Source of the DNA: Agarivorans sp. Alg241-V36
GTDB lineage: Bacteria; Pseudomonadota; Gammaproteobacteria; Enterobacterales; Celerinatantimonadaceae
DNA: 64,000 nt
Reading direction: 5' to 3'
NCBI RefSeq assembly: GCF_900537085.1
Contig: NZ_UNRE01000006.1
Coordinates: 186,001 to 250,000 of the forward strand
In this document: piece by piece, positions 19,901 to 26,584 of the stretch
Layout: each line of letters begins with the position of its first letter
How positions within the stretch are numbered: position 1 is the first letter of the stretch
Position numbers and translations under genes: made by a program
Notes under the pieces: model-generated
Database searches by the model: none
Seen by the model: only the letters and a program-made list of their open reading frames with translations
Told to the model about the DNA's origin: nothing

Positions 19901-20197
19901 AATGACTAGTTTTTGCTCGTCGGCTGCAGTTTGGCTTAAGTAGAAGTCTTCCAAGCGCAGGCTATCGCGCTGGTGGTCGCTTAAATGCAAGCCGGGAAGC
20001 ATATGTAATAAAGGCGTTGTACCTGCTGGAGTAAAGGTATAAGCACTACCAATACCGCCTAAAGCAATGCCAGTATCCGCCGGTGTAGTACTTAAAGGAA
20101 CGTACCAAGGTTGAATAAACTCATCCGCTAATCCTGGGCTCATCAAGTGCTTAACTTGGCCGTGATAACTGGATTGGGCGGTGTAACGATGCAACAT
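16967..20197 (-). CDS. GH116-family glycosidase (GBA2-like)
   Basis: 1076 residues. The C-terminal catalytic part matches family GH116, the group containing the non-lysosomal glucosylceramidase GBA2 and bacterial beta-glucosidases. The likely nucleophile is E519 in RECADYPFFNSLDVYFYGSF, and the likely acid/base is D672 in TDDTFDN. SHGISVYCGSLWIASLEA and AHDVWIGVQYSLVNAMAALG are further family blocks. The N-terminal half is a beta-rich domain. No signal peptide, so it is cytoplasmic. The ATG has AGAGAGG 8 bases upstream. A LacI-type operator lies 28 bases before the start. Substrate unknown; beta-glucosides or beta-xylosides are possible. Confidence 0.82.
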   Translation of the reverse strand: MLHRYTAQSSYHGQVKHLMSPGLADEFIQPWYVPLSTTPADTGIALGGIGSAYTFTPAGTTPLLHMLPGLHLSDHQRDSLRLEDFYLSQTAADEQKLVIVNLSDFQQKQKFFALSKVEQAPLFTTDMNVEQQLATLQQLLGEPEFYQWNAANLQRWKVELSSKTQQLIDAANHSTQLNISWLLDFYDGALGLQQQSQQALIGDWESQQYNGVAAWPCEQIDYSALYPVAKQQFSGQQAIKVSKYHYSPVIPNHEDWAALPLSYTRVVLHNTSDKSQLFSLVRSLENLSGFQAIKQRPGVQDAACSLVRAANAQQAHATSWQTENSRHYAIEMTGKASPGVDFDGQSCISVSAPTQCCVSAKPYFYSNTSSQQIAGALASGRFAQAVDRGIYSGRELSSSALCVSGELAPGESVEILFSLVLDFPHIQLPGLSSQKKYRQFYPEAQGRALAICKQAIEIEPQVQAALATVNQQLMPDACLDTLPMSTSGKAETRTLALNTLSFLAEATVWDEQDRFLVRECADYPFFNSLDVYFYGSFSLLQCFPRLDGAVMRHFSQAVLAENSIVRRHHEYVGLPHADLPNSKTEGPRAVRGAVIHDLGSPFDAKPDAYDWHNVKEWKDLAPKYILMLLRHYRFHSDKTLLQDCWEACQAAMHYLQAMVEPGQCFPLTRGTDDTFDNLSSHGISVYCGSLWIASLEAYASIAELLNKASIPQEYRYLASCARKQFQASLWDEKAGYFHFYVTPLQIGDIKESQREQLITSLLNSPFAQQMKLKQNSCSVELVEALNRWLTIPEPLELGELNPNLERLWVKHHGEQTWPIDAENPKPCRQLRKLALITLGDFWQQSWLDKLNLDSDDSFADQLLADSYCRMLQLPAVASEQQQRRALEYVYKHNYQINSARVGAANLVSRNGDTKEWDNFQAHDVWIGVQYSLVNAMAALGMQQQAADLLSACYRNLYLDARVPFAAPEGFNASCRFDTKQFDQLDDATAIELNKALIELGLLYADGRIAADIPRQLSEFKLRTATLCQQFQLDSQTLFYALHHTGLKYTAGRYFRPGMIFSLPLVTSNTKPEQHSA

Positions 20198-20225
20198 TGG
20201 TTCAACCTCTCTAAATACCTTGATG

Positions 20226-20241
20226 TGTAAGCGCTTTCACA
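20226..20241. promoter_or_regulatory. LacI-family operator of the GH116-GH94 unit
   Basis: TGTAAGCGCTTTCACA, a near-perfect palindrome lying 28 bases upstream of the GH116 start. It shares the core GCGCTT and flanks with the sites at 10743 and 10798, so the same regulator probably controls these genes. Confidence 0.75.
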
Positions 20242-20724
20242 TGGCATGTTAACAGTTGGGATTTGCTTGTTTAGCGCCTCAATTCGAAAAAGTGATCAGC
20301 TTCAATAAAAGATTTCGTAATAGGAAAGCCATGAAAGAAGCTGTCATTTTTCATTAGTGAATGTTGATTTCTGATATCTGCTACTCCGCTACGAGCTATA
20401 CAGATTGCGGCTTTAGCTAATAGTTCCTTGAGGGGATGAGGTTCTGAAAGTGTATTCTTAATAGAGCTGAAGTATTGCTTTAGCCAAGAAAACGTTAGTT
20501 GAGTCTTTACTTAGTTCATTCTATTCAAGACATATCAGCTTACCGATGGGAGCTTGAAGGAATTAAGGTGGAGCGTTCACATTTGTTACATGCTTTTTCA
20601 CATAGAACATCAACTTAAAACACTATCAATAATAAAGGTATGCTCCAAAATTCACAGTTAAAGTAACTTGTTAACGCTAATGGCAGCGTTCAAAAATGTA
20701 TAAATGATCTCTTATAAAAAATTG

Positions 20725-20740
20725 TTTGATGCGCTTCACA
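20725..20740. promoter_or_regulatory. CRP-like site in the porin upstream region
   Basis: TTTGA-N6-TCACA matches the CRP consensus TGTGA-N6-TCACA at 9 of 10 positions. It is far upstream of the porin promoter and could serve either divergent unit. Confidence 0.4.
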
Positions 20741-20853
20741 TAGTTTGTTTTTTACACTGAACTTCTTGATGTGAAAAAACATCATTTGTTTCATGGCTCT
20801 GTCATAACTTTGTTGAGGTGTTATTTTTTTCATTAAATACATATGGTTATACA

Positions 20854-20869
20854 TGTAAGTGCTTTCTTG
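20854..20869. promoter_or_regulatory. Weaker LacI-type operator
   Basis: TGTAAGTGCTTTCTTG, keeping the TGTAAG-GCTTTC pattern of the stronger operators but with an imperfect right arm. Confidence 0.4.
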
Positions 20870-20943
20870 AAATGGAGGGTGTTTTGAGTATATTTCATGA
20901 AACTGAATGTATGAAAATTGTATATTTTGTGATCGCCACTATT

Positions 20944-20957
20944 TGCAAGCGTTTTCA
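20944..20957. promoter_or_regulatory. LacI-type operator upstream of the porin promoter
   Basis: TGCAAGCGTTTTCA, matching the locus operator at most positions including the central CG step, and directly beside the CRP-like site at 20960. Confidence 0.5.
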
Positions 20958-20959
20958 TT

Positions 20960-21002
20960 AGTGATGGAGGTCACTTATTTATCTTATTTTGAGTTCTATA
21001 CT
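20960..21002 (+). promoter_or_regulatory. CRP-dependent (class II) promoter of the LamB-type porin
   Basis: AGTGATGGAGGTCACT (20960-20975) is a symmetrical CRP-like site. TATACT (20997-21002) is a good -10 element, and there is no recognisable -35. A start 7 bases after the -10, at about 21009, would put the CRP site centre at -41.5, the exact class II position. This fits catabolite control of a sugar porin. Confidence 0.5.
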
Positions 21003-21078
21003 GCTAAACCATGGCTAGTTGGCCATATATAAAAAAAGCTTCCAATAAAATTTCAAGATTCACACGGAGTTGAACAAA

Positions 21079-22299
21079 ATGAAAATGAAAGCGCTTACAA
21101 TTGCAATTGCAGTCGCGTCAGCGGCAACCTCTCTTAGCTCATTCGCTGGTACCCCTAATTTTTCTGGTTACGGTCGTTATGCTTTTGAAGCATCTAATGA
21201 CCCAATCTCAGTTATTCAAGGGGATTTTGCTGTTATCAACGGTGTAGGTCGTCTAGGTAATGAAACTAACTGGATGGAGTGGATGCTTTCTCAAGACTTT
21301 GAGAATGGTGACGCTAAGTTTGACATGAACGTTATGATTAACACCCCAGGTTACTCGCCAACTTGGGGCGATACCATTGGTCTGGCTCAGTTCTATGGCG
21401 GCGGTAAAGGTATCTTTGCTTCTCAACCAGATGCATACGTATGGGCGGGTAAACGCTTCTACGGTCGTGAGCAAGGTGGTCTAAGTGATTACTACATGAT
21501 GAGTGCTGACGGTACAGGTGCAGGTGTTGACAACCTAGACTGGGGTTTTGCTAAATTTGACTTAGGTTGGACTCAAGCGGGTGACGGTGCACTTTCTCCA
21601 AGTGTTGATAACGGCACAATTAATAGCTTAATGTTGCATCTTCACGATATTAAAATCACTGATAACGCTTCTTTAAAGTTCCGCTATAACTACTCTTTCG
21701 CCTTAGCAGGAGAAAAAGATGCATATGATAACGATACTGCCCATCAGTTCTTTGCCGCATACCGTCAGGGCTTAGGAAACGGATGGTTTCAGTTAGCCGC
21801 ACGTTATGAAACCGATGCAGCAGCGTTAACTTTTTCTAATGCGGCTGGGCATAACTGGTCTAACGTTCGTGACGTAAACGCTGATAGCTTCGGTGTGTTC
21901 TTGGATGGTGCAGTTAGCTTTGGTGAAATGACCGCTATGGAGTATAACGCTAACTGGTTACGTATTGAGTGTGAAGACGGCCGTCAAAGCTGTTTGAATG
22001 ACCTACCTGCCAACAACGCGTTTAAAGAAAACAACGAGTACAGCGTTGCGGTTCGTCCTCAGCACCATTGGAATGAGTTCATGGCCACTGCCATTGAAGC
22101 TGGCTACCAGTCTTCGGAAAGAGATGGTGTTAGCAGTGACGCTTGGAAAGTGACCTTGTCACAAAACTTCCAAGTGGGTCACTTCATGTGGTCTCGTCCG
22201 GTAGTTCGTTTCTACGCAGTAACGGGTGAAGTAGATACCGAAGGAAAAGATAAAGAAGATGTAACAAAAATTGGTGCCATGGTTGAAGCTTGGTGGTAA
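21079..22299 (+). CDS. LamB (maltoporin)-family carbohydrate porin
   Basis: 406 residues with a signal peptide ending SLSSFA. LamB-family blocks include RLGNETNWMEW, WAGKRFYGREQGGLSDYYMM, GAGVDNLDWGFAKFDLGW and the C-terminal MWSRPVVRFYAV ending in MVEAWW. An 18-strand outer-membrane channel for oligosaccharides is expected. The locus suggests beta-gluco-oligosaccharides rather than maltodextrins. ATG at 21079 has CGGAG 9 bases upstream. The first codons also contain TGAAAGCGCTTACA (21086-21099), which resembles the locus operator. A malM-like gene follows. Confidence 0.88.
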   Translation: MKMKALTIAIAVASAATSLSSFAGTPNFSGYGRYAFEASNDPISVIQGDFAVINGVGRLGNETNWMEWMLSQDFENGDAKFDMNVMINTPGYSPTWGDTIGLAQFYGGGKGIFASQPDAYVWAGKRFYGREQGGLSDYYMMSADGTGAGVDNLDWGFAKFDLGWTQAGDGALSPSVDNGTINSLMLHLHDIKITDNASLKFRYNYSFALAGEKDAYDNDTAHQFFAAYRQGLGNGWFQLAARYETDAAALTFSNAAGHNWSNVRDVNADSFGVFLDGAVSFGEMTAMEYNANWLRIECEDGRQSCLNDLPANNAFKENNEYSVAVRPQHHWNEFMATAIEAGYQSSERDGVSSDAWKVTLSQNFQVGHFMWSRPVVRFYAVTGEVDTEGKDKEDVTKIGAMVEAWW

Positions 22300-22343
22300 G
22301 CCGAGCTAAGCTGAGTACAGTTTATTAGGTACTCAACCAAGGA

Positions 22344-22369
22344 GTGGGCGCTAAGCGTTTAGCGCCCAC
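22344..22369 (+). other. Intercistronic hairpin between porin and malM-like genes
   Basis: A perfect 11-bp stem GTGGGCGCTAA/TTAGCGCCCAC with a 4-base loop and no T run, in the short gap between the two genes. It looks like an mRNA-stabilising or differential-expression hairpin rather than a full terminator. Confidence 0.65.
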
Positions 22370-22386
22370 CATTAAGAGGTGGAAAT

Positions 22387-23358
22387 TTGAAAAAAGTATT
22401 AACGGTTATTGTGGGCTGTATATTAGCTAGCGGCTGTTCAAGCTCTAGCGATGAGAAGCCTTTTGAAGTCACAGACCCGTTTCGCACCTGGAACACTCAA
22501 TATGTAGATGAAGCTAAAATAGCTGCCAATCTGCAGTCAAATAATGTTTCGCCATTACTTCCTTCTCAACTGCAATACCAGTTATTAGCTCTAGATAGAA
22601 CAAATCGAATAGATGTTACCGAAAAGTCGCCAGTAGTGCGTTTTCCTGAAGGAAACTCTTATACGGCTGCTTTGTTAATTCCTGAAAACATTACCCAGTT
22701 TACTTTTTACTTAGATAGCATTGTTGGCAGAACCGTATTTGTACCTACAGTTGTTTTCTATGATGAAAGACTAAAAGAAGTGCTTAGAGTTGAAGATAGC
22801 ACCTTAAATGCTGAAGGTTTTCTCAGCATGAAACAGGAACTGCTGCCAGAGCAAGCTAAGCGAGCGCGTTACCTATTGGTATACAGCAAAGCAACCGAGT
22901 TTGCTGGAAGAACCGAATTGATTGACCCTAAAACAACTTATGAAGAAAAAACCGGCGGTGGTTTACCCGCTACCTTCAAGTATTACTCTAAGCACTCGCC
23001 TATTGGTAACTTAGATATTCGCTTCAGTGATGTGTTGTTTAGTTCGTCTTTTGTTACAACACCTGCAAGCACAAGCCAACAGAATGTAACGCCCGTTGAG
23101 CCAGCGCCAGTTAAGGCTGAGTCAGCGAGCACTGCCGCGGCAGCTACAGCAGCTACAACAGCTGTAGTGGTTAGCCAAGCTAAAGATGAAGAAATGCTCA
23201 GTGATACTGAGAACTTCTATCTTGAGCAGATTAGCAAAGCGGTAGAAAAGAATGACCTCTCTAGGGCCTTAAACCTAGTTGAGGAGGCAGAGCGTGCCGG
23301 ATCTTCAAAAGCGCAATCCCATTTTATGGAGCAGTTGAAGAAACAGCAGCAACAGTAG
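22387..23358 (+). CDS. malM: MalM-family periplasmic lipoprotein
   Basis: 323 residues. The lipobox LASGC (Cys17) marks a lipoprotein. The block DPKTTYEEKTGGGLPATFKY and HSPIGNLDIRFSD are typical of MalM, the poorly understood last product of the E. coli malK-lamB-malM operon. An Ala/Thr/Val-rich linker near residues 230-260 precedes a helical C-terminus. The start is TTG at 22387 with AGAGG 7 bases upstream. It follows the LamB-type gene as in the maltose operon, though the rest of the locus is for beta-glucosides. Confidence 0.85.
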   Translation: MKKVLTVIVGCILASGCSSSSDEKPFEVTDPFRTWNTQYVDEAKIAANLQSNNVSPLLPSQLQYQLLALDRTNRIDVTEKSPVVRFPEGNSYTAALLIPENITQFTFYLDSIVGRTVFVPTVVFYDERLKEVLRVEDSTLNAEGFLSMKQELLPEQAKRARYLLVYSKATEFAGRTELIDPKTTYEEKTGGGLPATFKYYSKHSPIGNLDIRFSDVLFSSSFVTTPASTSQQNVTPVEPAPVKAESASTAAAATAATTAVVVSQAKDEEMLSDTENFYLEQISKAVEKNDLSRALNLVEEAERAGSSKAQSHFMEQLKKQQQQ

Positions 23359-23396
23359 TGCAGTACACAAGTGTGTTTTTTCTAATCCCTGTTTAT

Positions 23397-23422
23397 ACGG
23401 CGCCTCGTGCGCCGTTTTTTTT
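23397..23422 (+). terminator. Terminator of the porin-malM unit
   Basis: ACGGCGC-CTCGT-GCGCCGT followed by eight Ts, about 40 bases after the malM stop. Confidence 0.9.
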
Positions 23423-23495
23423 GGCTGAGCGTTCACAACGGGGTGTAAAACAAGCCGATAGTAGACTTACCTGTGTTTGCTGGTTTAAGTCTGCC

Positions 23496-24767
23496 TTAGT
23501 TCACTGGTAGGCTATTCATAGTGAATTCGCTGTCGTTAAATATGAGTTTACTTTGGTCGCGACCATCTTGATGAATCAGATAACCTGCGTTGCGCAGCGC
23601 CATAATGTAAGCCGATAAGGGGCTGTAGTTAAACAAACTATCGTTAGCGTCCAGCTCTACATTTAGGTCTAAATAGCGCAGTAGCTGCAGTGGGCTGTTT
23701 ACGGCACTCAGCTCAAAAGGCAAAAGTTTTGCGTTGCCTGAGAGCTTTATATCTCCCACCATGGCAAGGTCCTGAAAGTTTGAATTAATCTTTAAGTCTA
23801 ATTGTTCTAGCTGCCACTCTAAGCCTTCTGAAACCAGCTCCTGCACTAAGGTATCTAAATCTTGCTCTGAGCGTTGCTGTTGATTAACTCCTGCTAGCGC
23901 TATCAAACTTTGCATAGGAACGCCGCCGATATTGGAGGTAAGAATTAGCTCGTTCAAGGTAAATCTTTGTTGCGCTTCTTTAAAGTCAAATTGTTCTAAG
24001 GAGCTGTCTACGCTGATAAATGCTCGCTGTTGCTGTTCGCTGAACTGATTGCTCACCACCAAGTTTTGTATATCTAACAGGGTGTGACCTTGTTCTAGTT
24101 GTAGGCTTAATTGCTCAATTGACCAATTTGCGCTTTCTACCAGTGTCCAGCCTTGGCGCTGACTAAACTGCTCAGTTGCGCTCAATTGCTGTAGACGAAT
24201 ATGGTCGCCGTTTTGTGTGCTGTCATCTAAGTCCATACCCTGCCAGCTTAGGCTTGCTGTGCCTTTAGCAAAATCTAAGTCGCTGCTTGAGGTCACGATT
24301 AAAGGCTTAAAGCGCAGGTCTACTTGTGGGTAGCTGTGCTCGAAGCTGTCGATACTCAAGGACTGTGTTAAGTTTTGGGTAACTAGATTGGCCTGCCATT
24401 GTCCAAGGTGAGGAATACTGTTGAGTTGAAAATTTTGCAGCCATTGCTGGTAGTCACCTTGTTGCTCATCCACCTGCCATTCACCACTAAGCCATAATGG
24501 CCAAAAGTTTATTTTGTGCTGCAACATGATGGTGAACGCTTGTGGCTCTAAGCCGAGATCTGCAAAGTTTCCCTCTATTTGCCATTGCTCTTGGCGAGTG
24601 AACCAGTTTTTACTTATTAGGCTTTGTTGATAAGTCCAAGCGTGTTGCTCATTGAGCTTAGTGCTTAACTGTTCTACTTGGCGTTGATATTGGTACTGGC
24701 TAAAAAATTGTCCACCAACTGCGCTAACTATTAGCACGGCTAAGAACACTACGCTTTTTTTGAACAT
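23496..24767 (-). CDS. DUF945 (YdgA)-like envelope protein
   Basis: About 423 residues with one N-terminal membrane anchor (FKKSVVFLAVLIVSAVGGQF) and a long periplasmic part rich in Leu, Gln and beta strands. The overall pattern (membrane anchor, YQQSLISKNWFTRQ, repeated strands) resembles the YdgA/DUF945 group, with some likeness to AsmA proteins. Function unknown. ATG at 24767 (MFKK) is preferred over 24809 because the membrane segment follows directly. Transcribed towards the malM terminator. Confidence 0.6.
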   Translation of the reverse strand: MFKKSVVFLAVLIVSAVGGQFFSQYQYQRQVEQLSTKLNEQHAWTYQQSLISKNWFTRQEQWQIEGNFADLGLEPQAFTIMLQHKINFWPLWLSGEWQVDEQQGDYQQWLQNFQLNSIPHLGQWQANLVTQNLTQSLSIDSFEHSYPQVDLRFKPLIVTSSSDLDFAKGTASLSWQGMDLDDSTQNGDHIRLQQLSATEQFSQRQGWTLVESANWSIEQLSLQLEQGHTLLDIQNLVVSNQFSEQQQRAFISVDSSLEQFDFKEAQQRFTLNELILTSNIGGVPMQSLIALAGVNQQQRSEQDLDTLVQELVSEGLEWQLEQLDLKINSNFQDLAMVGDIKLSGNAKLLPFELSAVNSPLQLLRYLDLNVELDANDSLFNYSPLSAYIMALRNAGYLIHQDGRDQSKLIFNDSEFTMNSLPVN

Positions 24768-24836
24768 TGAGCAGCAACCTACTTTAATATCGTTTTGTTG
24801 AATAAGCATTCTATATGTAAATGCTGGGCAATAGTA

Positions 24837-24998
24837 ATACCAATCGTACTAAGTAACTGTTCATTCTATCTGGTTAAAATACTCGATAACTGCGTTAGAA
24901 TTTTTGATTGTAGAATAACTACTTATCGAAAAATCCTGCCTTATTCTCGAGTATTTTTCCTGCGATATTTCTGATCCCTTACTTAGTGTGATTGGTAT
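24837..24998. mobile_element. MITE-like element with 20-bp terminal inverted repeats
   Basis: 162 bases bounded by ATACCAATCGTACTAAGTAA and, inverted, ATACCAATCACACTAAGTAA (two mismatches). Inside, AAAATACTCGA and TCGAGTATTTT form a further stem. There is no coding capacity, and the flanking bases are TA-rich (TA...TA). These are the marks of a miniature inverted-repeat element mobilised in trans. Confidence 0.7.
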
Positions 24999-25038
24999 AA
25001 GATTGTCGGCTTGCTGGATGCCTTAGGAGTATTTTTAT

Positions 25039-25473
25039 TTGTTAAACCAACTATTAGCCTTATTGGCTGACCTTTACACACCGCTGCAAGCTTTTGCGCT
25101 GCTCTGGGTGGGTTGGCGACTGTTTAGAAATAGCGAAACTCGGCAGCTATTTAAGCAAGTTAGCGGCTGGTTATTGCTGAGTATTCTAATTAGTTATTCG
25201 TTGATGTTTGCTGATAACCACTGGCAATGGTGGCCAAGCTTTGGCTTAGATTACAGCACCCATACCGCCATAGCCTTTAGTTTGCAGCTGGCTATTCATA
25301 AAGTGCTGCCAAAACAACGCGTGGTTTCTTGGTTAGCTTACCTCGCTTATTTATGCCTGATGTGGCTATTGAACTATCACAGTGTGATGGACATGCTAAC
25401 TACCATGTTAAGTGTTGGTTTATTGTTGCAATTAAGTGCAATATGTAACGTTGGCAAAGCAGCTACAAAATAA
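25039..25473 (+). CDS. Small membrane protein with PAP2-like motifs
   Basis: 144 residues with about four membrane segments. STHTAIAF recalls the PSGH motif, and YHSVMDML recalls the H-x3-D motif of PAP2 lipid phosphatases. The first PAP2 motif (K-x6-RP) is not evident, and the protein is shorter than the family norm. It may be a degenerate or minimal member. The TTG start has AGGAG 9 bases upstream. It lies just after the MITE-like element and before the YiiD-like gene. Confidence 0.6.
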   Translation: MLNQLLALLADLYTPLQAFALLWVGWRLFRNSETRQLFKQVSGWLLLSILISYSLMFADNHWQWWPSFGLDYSTHTAIAFSLQLAIHKVLPKQRVVSWLAYLAYLCLMWLLNYHSVMDMLTTMLSVGLLLQLSAICNVGKAATK

Positions 25474-25573
25474 ATGTAGGCTATGCTGAGTGAATTATTG
25501 TTAATGACAAGTGTCATAGTAAGACACTGGAAAGCTTCAGCAGGTCTGCTAGCAAAGCAAGAAGGGAACCGCC

Positions 25574-26491
25574 ATGTTTAAGGTAATTTGTCCGGATGCA
25601 TCGGGTGAAATGGATAAGTATTATCGATTTCGCTGGGAAGTATTGAACAAGCCTTTGCAGCTGCCGCTTGGCAGTGAACGAGATGCCTATGATGACCATA
25701 GCATTCATCGCATGATTCGCGATCGCCAAGGAGAGCCTTTAGCGGTTGGACGTTTATTCTTAAGTGACAACAAAGAAGCGCTCATTCGTCATGTTGCTGT
25801 CTGCCCCGAGCAGCGCAAACTAGGTTTAGGCACTTTATTGATGATGGCTCTAGAAGAAGCCGCTCACGACGAAGGCGTAGAGCGCATTGTTGTTAATGCG
25901 CGTGGTGATGCTCAAGCCTTTTTTACTAGCTGCGGTTTTGAACCTGCCGGTAACCCAACTTTCGATAAAGTAAAAATTAAAGTCCAGCAAATGGTTAAAG
26001 AGTTGTCGCCAGAGCACCGCTTTGTAAGACAACCTAAACTTTGTACTCAGCTACAGCAGATGTTTAACCAACAAATCCCTTTAAGCGAAAAAATGGGTGT
26101 GCGTTTACATCAATACACCGGTAACGAGCTCACTACCAAGTTGCCGATTGCCGGAAACGGCAATCCTCATTCCACCATGTTTGCTGGCAGTATCTACAGT
26201 CAAGCGGTGCTGTCTGGTTGGGGAATGATTTGGCTGATGCTAGAAGAACACGGTTTTGCGGGTGACATTGTGTTGGCAAAAGGGGAGATTAAGCATCGCA
26301 AAGCGATTGACCAAGATGCTCTGGCCAAAGTGAAGAAGAGCCAAATGAAAGGCAGTTTACTACCGCTCATCGAGGGTAAAAAGTGCAAAATGACCGTGAC
26401 TGTTCAAGTCTGTCATAACAAAGAAGTGGCCGCGGAGTTTAAAGGTTTCTATGTCATCCTACCCAAACCTCAGGTTGAGCTAGACAGCTAA
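25574..26491 (+). CDS. YiiD/MadA-like GNAT-hotdog protein (malonyl-ACP decarboxylase candidate)
   Basis: 305 residues in two domains. The N-terminal GNAT part (about 1-150) has the acetyl-CoA loop QRKLGLGTLLM. The C-terminal hotdog part (about 160-305) has HSTMFAGSIYSQAVLSGWGM and KGEIKHRKAI. This is the architecture of E. coli YiiD, described as a malonyl-ACP decarboxylase that helps start fatty-acid synthesis. In E. coli it sits next to dtd. The ATG at 25574 has AAGGGA about 8 bases upstream. Confidence 0.85.
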   Translation: MFKVICPDASGEMDKYYRFRWEVLNKPLQLPLGSERDAYDDHSIHRMIRDRQGEPLAVGRLFLSDNKEALIRHVAVCPEQRKLGLGTLLMMALEEAAHDEGVERIVVNARGDAQAFFTSCGFEPAGNPTFDKVKIKVQQMVKELSPEHRFVRQPKLCTQLQQMFNQQIPLSEKMGVRLHQYTGNELTTKLPIAGNGNPHSTMFAGSIYSQAVLSGWGMIWLMLEEHGFAGDIVLAKGEIKHRKAIDQDALAKVKKSQMKGSLLPLIEGKKCKMTVTVQVCHNKEVAAEFKGFYVILPKPQVELDS

Positions 26492-26530
26492 GCGTTTAGT
26501 TACACCCTACTGCGATCCTTGTGTGTGAAT

Positions 26531-26561
26531 CCAAGTATATTTAGTATGTAAATATACTTGG
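26531..26561. promoter_or_regulatory. Long perfect inverted repeat upstream of a LysR gene
   Basis: CCAAGTATATTT and AAATATACTTGG, a perfect 12-bp repeat around a 7-base spacer, 24 bases before the LysR start codon. No T run follows, so an operator or 5'-UTR hairpin is more likely than a terminator. Confidence 0.55.
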
Positions 26562-26584
26562 CTCGCACAATCAGGAAAACTTAT

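Noticed and set aside
20768-20783. GATGTGAAAAAACATC as a second CRP site
   Set aside because: Symmetric, but only one half resembles TGTGA; weaker than the sites reported.
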